Below, piece after piece: positions 1 to 5,238 of a DNA stretch of 5,323 nt (its first letter is position 1; each line of letters starts with the position of its first letter). The notes beneath the pieces are model-generated. The model was not told where the DNA came from, searched no databases, and was given only the letters and a program-made list of their open reading frames with translations. The stretch comes from Candidatus Methanomethylophilaceae archaeon (lineage in GTDB: Archaea > Thermoplasmatota > Thermoplasmata > Methanomassiliicoccales > Methanomethylophilaceae): NCBI GenBank assembly GCA_017616575.1, contig JAFZXW010000014.1, positions 1 to 5,323 on the forward strand, given 5' to 3'. Position numbers and translations under genes: made by a program.

Positions 1-119
1 ACAGCGTGCCTGAGTTCCCGTACGCTTGCGCAATACAGTACAGACAGGTACGCGGGCGGACTTTACTGCCGGGTTCGGGATGGGACCGGGTGTTTCCCCG
101 CCGCTATGGCCGTCTTGCC
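1..119 (-). rRNA. rrf: 5S ribosomal RNA, 3' end cut by the window edge
   Basis: Read on the minus strand, the segment contains the conserved archaeal 5S core: GGCCATAGC near the 5' end, then GGGGAAACACCCGG, then CCCATCCCGAACCCGG, and a late TACGGGAAC block. The order and spacing match the 5S of Thermoplasma as I remember it, which begins GGCAACGGUCAUAGC. I place the 5' end at 119, where GGCAAGACGGC opens helix I. The pairing 3' strand should end in CTTGCC after GCTGT, but the window stops at GCTGT, so about six nucleotides lie outside. It follows the prenyltransferase gene on the same strand but has its own TATA box. No 16S or 23S is visible here; unlinked rRNA genes are typical of Thermoplasmata. 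Confidence 0.93.
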
Positions 120-140
120 AGTATCTCCAACAGAGGTCCG

Positions 141-148
141 GTATAAAA
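141..148 (-). promoter_or_regulatory. TATA box of the 5S rRNA gene
   Basis: The minus strand reads TTTTATAC here, preceded by a purine-rich stretch (GAAAGTC) suited to TFB recognition. Its centre lies about 25 bp upstream of the inferred 5S 5' end at 119, the normal archaeal distance. It falls in the 47-bp gap after the prenyltransferase stop codon, so the 5S need not depend on read-through from that gene. Confidence 0.75.
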
Positions 149-166
149 GACTTTCTTTTCTCTGAA

Positions 167-994
167 TCAGGAGGGCCAGGGGATCGCCACCCCCAGTATG
201 AAAGCCACCAGCGCTATCAGCATGGCCTTCTTCGCGAGGCTCTGGGCCTTGTGGGGGTCGGAGAACACCTTGTACGCGCAGTAGACGAACACCGCGTCCG
301 CGACGACCACCAGGTAGTACAGCGGGCCGTAGGAGTTCCAGACCATCGGCATGACACTAAGGGCCGGTCCGGCGACGAAGAACGCGCTCGCGACCGCCGC
401 GGCCTTCCTGGGGCCGATCCTCATGGGAAGGGTGGACCTGCCCTCGTCCCCTTCCATGTCCTCTATGTCCTTGGCTATCTCCCTTCCGACAGAGACCAGC
501 GCGGCCATCAAGGCGACGACGGCGTTCCCCTCGGCGTTGTGGACCACGGCCCCTCCCATCAGGAAGGTCATCCCGGTGAGCGCCGCTATCGTCAGGTTTC
601 CGACGAACCCCCTCTGCTTCAGGCGGAGCTCGTACGCGACCATCATCGCGCAGGCTATGGCGACAATGGCTATGCATTTCAGGTCGAACGTCAGAACGGA
701 CACGGCGACCGACCCCGCCAGCATTACTCCCCCTACGCGCCTGGCCTCCGCCGCGGTCATCCTGCCGGACGGCACCGGGCGCTCCGGGTGGGCCGTCTTG
801 TCGATCTCGGCGTCGATGCTGTCGTTGAGGGAGTTCCCTCCGGCTATGAACATGAACACCACGACCGCCGAGATAATGAGGTTGACCCAGTGCTCGGCGA
901 TGCCCGTCCCGGACGCCATGAAGGAGGCCACGGTCACGCCTATGATCCCCATGGCGGCGTTCCCTATCCGGAACAGCTGCAGGTACTTGTTCAT
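167..994 (-). CDS. UbiA-family prenyltransferase, probable DGGGP synthase
   Basis: This 275-residue integral membrane protein has both Asp-rich motifs of the UbiA superfamily: N57-D58-x2-D61-x3-D65, followed by an HPxRPxPSG segment (residues 69-77), and a second motif around R171-E-x2-K175-D176-x2-D179-x3-D183. These bind the Mg-diphosphate of the prenyl donor. About eight hydrophobic segments surround them. Length and the exact motif form match archaeal digeranylgeranylglyceryl phosphate synthase, which adds the second geranylgeranyl chain to geranylgeranylglyceryl phosphate in ether lipid synthesis. The start ATG at 994 follows a TATA box by about 25 bp, which implies a leaderless transcript. 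It is divergent from the prenol-kinase-like operon. Quinone- or tocopherol-type aromatic prenyltransferases belong to the same superfamily and cannot be excluded by motifs alone, but in an archaeon DGGGP synthase is the default. Confidence 0.92.
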   Translation of the reverse strand: MNKYLQLFRIGNAAMGIIGVTVASFMASGTGIAEHWVNLIISAVVVFMFIAGGNSLNDSIDAEIDKTAHPERPVPSGRMTAAEARRVGGVMLAGSVAVSVLTFDLKCIAIVAIACAMMVAYELRLKQRGFVGNLTIAALTGMTFLMGGAVVHNAEGNAVVALMAALVSVGREIAKDIEDMEGDEGRSTLPMRIGPRKAAAVASAFFVAGPALSVMPMVWNSYGPLYYLVVVADAVFVYCAYKVFSDPHKAQSLAKKAMLIALVAFILGVAIPWPS

Positions 995-1014
995 GGGCGC
1001 CCGACCTGTTAGCG

Positions 1015-1024
1015 TTTATAAAAT
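1015..1024 (-). promoter_or_regulatory. TATA box of the prenyltransferase gene (leaderless start)
   Basis: The minus strand reads ATTTTATAAA. The core TTTATAAA (1015-1022) is centred about 24 bp from the A of the start codon at 994, so transcription should begin at or next to the ATG. The core is palindromic and could also direct transcription rightward, giving a start near 1045 for the divergent operon. Confidence 0.7.
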
Positions 1025-1029
1025 ATGTT

Positions 1030-1052
1030 CCGTCGGGACGGATGCTTCGTCC
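1030..1052. repeat. Overlapping short inverted repeats between divergent promoters
   Basis: CCGTC-GG-GACGG (1030-1041) is a perfect inverted repeat with a two-base centre. The arm GGACG at 1036-1040 also pairs with CGTCC at 1048-1052 across a seven-base loop. The pair sits between the two candidate TATA boxes, just upstream of the leftward one, where an operator would fit. Such short repeats also arise by chance in GC-rich DNA, and no regulator is known here. Confidence 0.3.
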
Positions 1053-1076
1053 AGCCGGATGGTTTTCTGCGTGACA

Positions 1077-1082
1077 TTTATC
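1077..1082 (+). promoter_or_regulatory. Candidate TATA box of the rightward operon
   Basis: TTTATC lies in the only other AT-rich patch of the divergent gap. A start about 26 bp downstream, near 1105, would leave a leader of roughly 17 nt before the ATG at 1123 and would exclude the upstream in-frame codons at 1084 (TTG) and 1087 (ATG). The match to a TATA box is weaker than that of the leftward promoter. Confidence 0.4.
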
Positions 1083-1122
1083 ATTGATGAAGGCCAATCG
1101 TGGACTTCAGGCAGGGTATCGA

Positions 1123-1821
1123 ATGGAGACTCAGGATTACGTGGCGCTGGTGCTGGTCTATTTGATCATAGCCGCGTCCCTAGGCCTTTCCATGTATCTG
1201 GAGAAGAAAGGCTCCAAGGCGGACATCCGCAAGGTCGTCCACATCGGCGTGGGCAACTTCGTGTTCGTGTGGTGGATGTTTACCGAGAACTGGATAATGC
1301 TGGTGTTCTTCACGATCCCGTTCGCGGTGGTGCTGTTCTTCGCGATGCTTAAGGACAACGCCATCTCCAGGTCCAAGCTCGGGGAGCTTTCCAGCCAAGG
1401 CCATAAGCCCGGCCTGTTCTTCTACGCCATAACGATAACGATACTCGTCATCCTCTGTCCTGACCATTGGACCGCCGCGTCCATAGGCATCGTCGCCATG
1501 ACATACGGCGACGGGTTCGGCAGCGTCATCGGGAAGAAGTACGGGAAGCACAAGACCTTCAACGGCAAGTCCCTGGAGGGCTCCATAGGGGTCTTCGCCT
1601 TCACCGCGGTCATGGCCGCCATCGTCATCGTCTTCTACGGCTTCCTGGCATCCTCGGGATGGTATCCCGCCGGCGCGTACGACGCGATGGTCCCGGCATG
1701 GGCGGCCTGCATCATCGCCGGAGCCTTGGCATCCGTTATCGAGGCGGTCAGCAAGGGATTCTTCGACAATCTCGCCGTGCCTCTCCTCGTGACCCTCGCC
1801 ATGGTCCTCCTGGGGTTGTGA
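1123..1821 (+). CDS. Phytol/dolichol kinase-like membrane protein (VTE5/SEC59-like)
   Basis: The product is 232 residues with about seven hydrophobic segments. It carries the family signature: R36-K-x2-H40 in the first loop, the nucleotide-binding block G129-D130-G-F-x4-G137-K-K-x-G141, then K149-S-x-E152-G153, and E207 followed by F214-DNLAVPL near the C-terminus. This is the CTP-dependent lipid alcohol kinase family (plant phytol kinase VTE5, yeast dolichol kinase Sec59), related to phosphatidate cytidylyltransferases. The expected reaction is phosphorylation of a membrane prenol such as geranylgeraniol or dolichol. I prefer the ATG at 1123 because a candidate TATA box at 1077 would start transcription near 1105. 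An ATG at 1087 or TTG at 1084 would add 12 or 13 polar residues. The stop lies one base before the next gene, so the two are co-transcribed. The exact alcohol substrate is inferred. Confidence 0.87.
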   Translation: METQDYVALVLVYLIIAASLGLSMYLEKKGSKADIRKVVHIGVGNFVFVWWMFTENWIMLVFFTIPFAVVLFFAMLKDNAISRSKLGELSSQGHKPGLFFYAITITILVILCPDHWTAASIGIVAMTYGDGFGSVIGKKYGKHKTFNGKSLEGSIGVFAFTAVMAAIVIVFYGFLASSGWYPAGAYDAMVPAWAACIIAGALASVIEAVSKGFFDNLAVPLLVTLAMVLLGL

Positions 1822-1822
1822 G

Positions 1823-2410
1823 ATGACCTGGTTCGTGGTGGACGGCATGGACGGATGCGGGAAGTCCACCTGCGCCGACATCATAGAGGACAAGCTCAAA
1901 CGGGAGAACCACGAGGTGTTCAAGGTCACCCATCCAGACCAGGGATGTCTCGTCGGGCGCCTGGAGAACGCCTACCTTCACAAGGAGGGGAGGCTCTGCA
2001 AGATCCTTTCTACCGTCTTTTACATCTTGGACGTCCTCGACTCGCTGGCGAAGATGAGGGTCCATCGCAAGGAATACAACGATTTCATCTTCGTCAGGTA
2101 CATCATGGCCGTGGCGTACCTTCCCAAAGGGCTCCAAGAAAAGGCTTACACCCTTATCAGCAAGGTACTCCCGATGCCGGACGAGCTCATACTGGTCGAC
2201 GTCGACGCGGAGACCTCCATGAGCCGCATCCTGGGCCGCGGGGAGGCCTTGGAGGCCTTCGAGAACCTGGAGGATCTGAAACAGGTCCGCGAGAGCATGC
2301 TTTCGCTTTCCGACGGGTGGACGGTCATAGACAACTCCCGTCCTCTGGACGAGGTCAGGAGGCAGATCGAGGATCATGTGGACGGGATCCTGCGGAGATA
2401 CAGGGCATGA
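1823..2410 (+). CDS. Thymidylate kinase-like P-loop kinase
   Basis: This is a soluble protein of 195 residues with an N-terminal Walker A motif, GMDGCGKST (residues 8-16), in the form used by dTMP kinases. The later DVDAETSMSRI segment (126-136), a charged lid-like stretch (139-158) and the overall length also fit the thymidylate kinase family. The usual D-R-Y/H signature that contacts the substrate is altered: residues 89-93 read IFVRY, with valine in place of the aspartate. The gene follows the prenol-kinase-like gene by one base, and its stop overlaps the next start (ATGA). The altered site and its position among prenol-handling genes leave the substrate open. It may be a divergent dTMP kinase, or a kinase for another phosphate monoester. 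The family call is firm; the substrate is not. Confidence 0.82.
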   Translation: MTWFVVDGMDGCGKSTCADIIEDKLKRENHEVFKVTHPDQGCLVGRLENAYLHKEGRLCKILSTVFYILDVLDSLAKMRVHRKEYNDFIFVRYIMAVAYLPKGLQEKAYTLISKVLPMPDELILVDVDAETSMSRILGRGEALEAFENLEDLKQVRESMLSLSDGWTVIDNSRPLDEVRRQIEDHVDGILRRYRA

Positions 2411-3030
2411 TGAGGGACCCCACGTCCTTGTATCAGGGGGAACTTTCGCCCAAGGCCGAGAAGGCCGCCAGGATCGTCAGCGCCGTCGGGTCGCCGTTCT
2501 CCATCTCTCTTGTTCTTTTCATCGCCCTCGGCTTGCAGATAGAGGACAGGGCTGCCTGCATCGCATCCATCGTGGCCTGTGTCGTTTTGGCTGTGGCTTT
2601 GCCGTTGGCGATAGTGCACCATTATTCGGTCAAGCTCGAGAACAAGGACTGCGACATCGACCGCCGGGAGGACCGTAAAAGGCCGCTCCTGTTGGGCGTG
2701 GCATGCTACTTCGCCTGCCTGGCGATTCTGTATATGTTGAACAGTCTGGACCTCCTCACGGCCATGTTGATCTGTTACATGGTCAGCACCGCTCTCGTGG
2801 GGATCGTGAGCCTCCGCTGGAAGATAAGCGTCCATGCCACTGGCGTCGTCGGCCCGGCGATAGGGATGGCCATAGCGTACCCGCCTTTCGGAGGGCTGCT
2901 GATATTGGCGCTTCCAATCGTCGCCTGGTCGCGCTACGTGCTGAGGAAGCATACGCCAATGCAGCTCGTCGCCGGGGCGGTACTGGGGGGCGCCGTCACA
3001 TTGGTGCTTTTATTCCTGCTTCTGCGATCG
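2407..3030 (+). CDS. PAP2-type membrane phosphatase, polyprenyl diphosphatase-like; 3' end open
   Basis: Translation from ATG 2407 (overlapping the previous stop as ATGA; ATG 2410 is equally possible) gives about 208 supported residues with about six hydrophobic segments. PAP2 motifs are present in order: a basic block R86-x3-R90-K-R92-P93, S141-V-H143, and S175-R176-x5-H182-x3-Q186-LVAG. H182 would be the catalytic histidine. Canonical PAP2 proteins have Asp where Q186 stands. The HTxxQ form recalls eukaryotic dolichyl diphosphatase, so a prenyl diphosphate substrate is plausible. The end given is where homology-like hydrophobic sequence stops, not a stop codon. The frame stays open to a TGA at 4204-4206, running antisense through the whole tocopherol-cyclase-like gene. 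The native stop appears to be lost or hidden by a frameshift. Confidence 0.72.
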
Positions 3031-4149
3031 CTCCGGGTCGTATTCTCCGAACTCGCATCCCATGTGGCCGACGATGATCTCGTCGACGAGCTCGTTCTTG
3101 CGGTACAGCTTCAGGACCCCGGTCCCGTTCCCGCCGTTCCAGAGGTTGTTGTGTCTCTTCTTCCCGTCCGGGGCCTCGTAGTTGACCAGGAGCATGTCCT
3201 TCTTCAGGCACTCCACATCGGTGACCAGCTTCCCTTTGCGGGTGGTCTGTACCACATGCCAGATGACCTTGTCCTCGGTGACCTTGCAGTCGAACTCCGT
3301 CTTGCTCCCGGTCCAGAACTTCGAGAAGTTGAAGTCGAAGCATTCCCCCTCGTAATAGATGCCTCCGAGGAGCTTCCTGTCCAGCGCGATGGGGCCTATC
3401 TTGGGCTTACCGCCTCCGATGTCGAAGCAGCTGTTGTTAAGCCTCTTGCCGGTCTTCTTGCTTATGAGGTCGTTGGAGGCCAGCCAGATCCAGGGGCTGG
3501 TGAAGTCCTTTCCCCAGTTCTTGTCGGCGTATCCGTAGCAGGTCTCCGGCTTGACCTCGTACTCGTGGCCGTTGTAGGATATGGTGCCGGTGTAGGCGGT
3601 CTTCATGCCTTCCACGTGCCAGAACATCTCGAAGGCCTTCATGGCGCGGAAAAGGCCGCAGGCGCCGAACCCCACGTTGAACGTGATCCTCTTGTCTATC
3701 TTCAAGTCCCATTCGATTTCCCCGGAGCCGCACATCCACTCCGGGTGCGCCTTGGCATCCTCGTCGGAGATGGACACGCGCCCGCGGGTCGAGGTCTCGT
3801 CGCAGTAGCATCCTGCGGCGGAGACGGAATAGGGTGCTTTCGGATGCATCTCGACGTCCTTCCAGGGGATGAAGCGATGAAGCTGGGTCCCGTCCTCTCC
3901 CCAGCATCCGACCTTGACCATGAGGTACGACGGCTTGACGCCTTTCTCCTTGTTCTCCGGAAGCTGCCCGAGCACCGCCACATCCTTAGACAAAGCGGGG
4001 TTGCATGTGAAGAACTCTATGAAGAACGGCCTCTCGTTTCCCTTCTCGTCCACCGCGGTGAAGGAGTGCCACCACCAGTCGTAGCCTTGTCTGGCGAATT
4101 TACCGGTGAGCATGAACTCGTCTCTTCTGATGTCGTGCTTGTTGAACAT
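3010..4149 (-). CDS. Tocopherol cyclase-like protein (VTE1 family)
   Basis: The product has 379 residues, no signal peptide and no membrane segments, and is rich in aromatic residues. Family-like signatures are GYDWWWHSF (22-30), FFIEFFTCNP (42-51), an FEMFWHVEGMKT segment (173-184), and ADKNWGKDFTSPWIWLASND (208-227). The last of these matches the conserved KNWGxxF...W.W region of plant and cyanobacterial tocopherol cyclase. From memory, very similar proteins occur in gut Clostridia. Plant VTE1 closes the chromanol ring of tocopherol, but no quinol substrate pathway is visible here, so the reaction is unknown. The ATG at 4149 is favoured by GGGGAGGA about eight bases upstream. The gap to the DUF92 gene is 41 bases with no TATA box, so the two are probably co-transcribed. 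Its TAA lies inside the last membrane segment of the convergent PAP2 gene. Confidence 0.85.
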   Translation of the reverse strand: MFNKHDIRRDEFMLTGKFARQGYDWWWHSFTAVDEKGNERPFFIEFFTCNPALSKDVAVLGQLPENKEKGVKPSYLMVKVGCWGEDGTQLHRFIPWKDVEMHPKAPYSVSAAGCYCDETSTRGRVSISDEDAKAHPEWMCGSGEIEWDLKIDKRITFNVGFGACGLFRAMKAFEMFWHVEGMKTAYTGTISYNGHEYEVKPETCYGYADKNWGKDFTSPWIWLASNDLISKKTGKRLNNSCFDIGGGKPKIGPIALDRKLLGGIYYEGECFDFNFSKFWTGSKTEFDCKVTEDKVIWHVVQTTRKGKLVTDVECLKKDMLLVNYEAPDGKKRHNNLWNGGNGTGVLKLYRKNELVDEIIVGHMGCEFGEYDPERSQKQE

Positions 4150-4156
4150 GTGGCGG

Positions 4157-4165
4157 TCCTCCCCT
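4157..4165 (-). promoter_or_regulatory. Strong Shine-Dalgarno site of the tocopherol-cyclase-like gene
   Basis: The minus strand reads GGGGAGGA about eight bases before ATG 4149. It decides the start against longer in-frame readings that would extend back through the DUF92 gene to 4962. It is the clearest ribosome-binding site in the window and contrasts with the leaderless starts inferred for two other genes. Confidence 0.7.
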
Positions 4166-4190
4166 TGGGAATGGGGTCGGATGGGCATTG

Positions 4191-4913
4191 TCATGAAGCG
4201 ATGTAAATGCTTGCCCCGAAAACCGCTCCGAGGATCGCGGTGGCTCCGTTGTTGAAGTATTTGGAGATGTACCCGCGGTCCTCCAGGAGGACTCCGAAAA
4301 GGCTGTCCAAGAGGTTTCCCACGACCCCGGCGACGAAGGGTATGAGAAGAAGAGGGTCCAGCGTCCTGGTCATGACCAGCCATCCTATGGCCGATATGCC
4401 TAGGGAGGCGGCGGTGGAGACCGCGGTCCCGGTGACGGACACTCCCCCGTTTGTCCCGGGCGGAATCCTTTTGAACGTCGTTATGAGGTACGCCTTCGGG
4501 TCCCTGACGCCTATCTCGGATGCTATCGTGTCCGCCCCGGCCACTGTCATGGTTGATACGAACATGACGTCGAACAGCAAAGGGTCCATGGGGAACAGGG
4601 CGTTCATCGCGACTATGATGCATGGCGGGATCCCCACCCCGGCGACGTTCTTCCATGTGCGCTCTCCGTTCTTCCCTTCCTGCAGGCCGGCCTTCTTCTT
4701 CTTGGAGAAGCCTATGCGCGTGGCGACGAACCCGGACAGGGTGAATATGGTCAGTAGGACGAACGCGCTGACGGAGCCGACCGCGCCGGTGAAAGCGCCT
4801 ACCAGGAACGAGGCGGCAGCGCCTCCGCGCGTGAGGCAGTTCGTCTTGTATGCGACGTACGACAGCAAAGCCGACAAGGCTATCGCCGCCAACGCCGCGG
4901 CCGGTGCATCCAT
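4191..4913 (-). CDS. DUF92/TMEM19 family membrane protein (VTE6-like)
   Basis: This is a protein of 240 residues with about six or seven hydrophobic segments. The DUF92 signatures are clear: N25-x-LTxxGA near the N-terminus, A127-D128-TIASE (127-133), the TTFKRIPPGTNGGVS block (145-159), G199-N-L-L-D203-S, and paired asparagines at 221-222 before the last hydrophobic segment. The plant member, VTE6, phosphorylates phytyl phosphate to phytyl diphosphate. The archaeal proteins may likewise convert prenyl phosphate to diphosphate. Finding it in the same window as a VTE5-like kinase supports this, though the two are in separate, convergent operons. ATG 4913 lies 14 bases after the small upstream gene. 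It has only a cramped GAAGG before it, but a TATA box about 26 bp upstream suggests a second, leaderless transcript. The family call is firm; the activity is inferred. Confidence 0.88.
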   Translation of the reverse strand: MDAPAAALAAIALSALLSYVAYKTNCLTRGGAAASFLVGAFTGAVGSVSAFVLLTIFTLSGFVATRIGFSKKKKAGLQEGKNGERTWKNVAGVGIPPCIIVAMNALFPMDPLLFDVMFVSTMTVAGADTIASEIGVRDPKAYLITTFKRIPPGTNGGVSVTGTAVSTAASLGISAIGWLVMTRTLDPLLLIPFVAGVVGNLLDSLFGVLLEDRGYISKYFNNGATAILGAVFGASIYIAS

Positions 4914-4927
4914 GGCCTTCTATCGGG

Positions 4928-5200
4928 CTATCGTAGATAAAGTATGGCATTCGGTGCGACAACGATGGAAAGGCGGCGTCGGAGCGATCCCAAGGCTTCC
5001 GTCGCGTATTTTATGCAGAGGGACCTGTCCTCCAGCGGGAAGAACATCATCTTCCCCTGGGGGTAGAGGGTGACTTCCATCCCGTTCCATTGGAAGACGG
5101 CCATCATCCCGTCCATCTGAGAGAGGCTCCATCCTTTGGAGGAGAGGGCCTCGGCGGCCTTGGGGAGGTCTATGTCCATGGGGTCGGCCGGTATGGCCAT
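4928..5200 (-). CDS. Small hypothetical protein, 90 residues
   Basis: I cannot name this family. The product is soluble, begins with a short amphipathic segment (residues 11-22) and then has alternating hydrophobic strands, including AVFQWNGMEVTLYPQGKMMFF (34-54), followed by a helix-like CIKYATEAL (62-70). The strand-strand-strand-helix outline recalls half of a TBP-like fold, as in the N-terminal domain of RNase HIII, but this is a guess from pattern only. The start at ATG 5200 follows a G-rich run (5210-5215) by about nine bases. Met8 or Met29 are other possible starts. It ends in TAG, the only amber stop among the complete genes here. It lies 38 bases after the gene entering from the right edge and 14 before the DUF92 gene. 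Confidence 0.68.
   Translation of the reverse strand: MAIPADPMDIDLPKAAEALSSKGWSLSQMDGMMAVFQWNGMEVTLYPQGKMMFFPLEDRSLCIKYATEALGSLRRRLSIVVAPNAILYLR
4936..4943 (-). promoter_or_regulatory. Candidate internal TATA box of the DUF92 gene
   Basis: The minus strand reads ACTTTATC inside the final codons of the preceding small gene. Its centre is about 26 bp from the A of ATG 4913, which would make a leaderless mRNA for the DUF92 and cyclase-like genes, independent of the genes upstream. It is one of few AT-rich patches in this GC-rich stretch. Confidence 0.45.
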
Positions 5201-5238
5201 GATGGACTACCCCCCGCAGAGGCGCGCGGTCGTGAATC

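Noticed and set aside
26..1012. Long plus-strand open frame opposite the prenyltransferase and through the 5S gene
   Set aside because: The translation is rich in Gly, Arg, His and Asp with no recognisable motif. It covers a structural RNA and lies opposite a gene with clear UbiA motifs.
1180..1929. Minus-strand open frame opposite the prenol kinase-like gene
   Set aside because: The composition is that of an antisense shadow (runs of Glu, Asp, Gly, His), and the opposite strand encodes clear family motifs.
3031..4206. Extension of the PAP2 protein by about 390 residues
   Set aside because: It is the exact reverse-complement codon register of the cyclase-like gene. It stays open because that gene avoids TTA, CTA and TCA codons, and the product shows no independent motif.
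4150..4962. In-frame N-terminal extension of the cyclase-like protein up to 4962
   Set aside because: The extra 271 residues lie in another frame of the DUF92 gene and are full of Arg and Gly. A good Shine-Dalgarno precedes ATG 4149, where family-like sequence begins.
4207..5073. Plus-strand open frame opposite the DUF92 and small genes
   Set aside because: It is low-complexity Pro/Ala/Thr-rich antisense of a gene with diagnostic DUF92 motifs, and has no promoter or ribosome site of its own.
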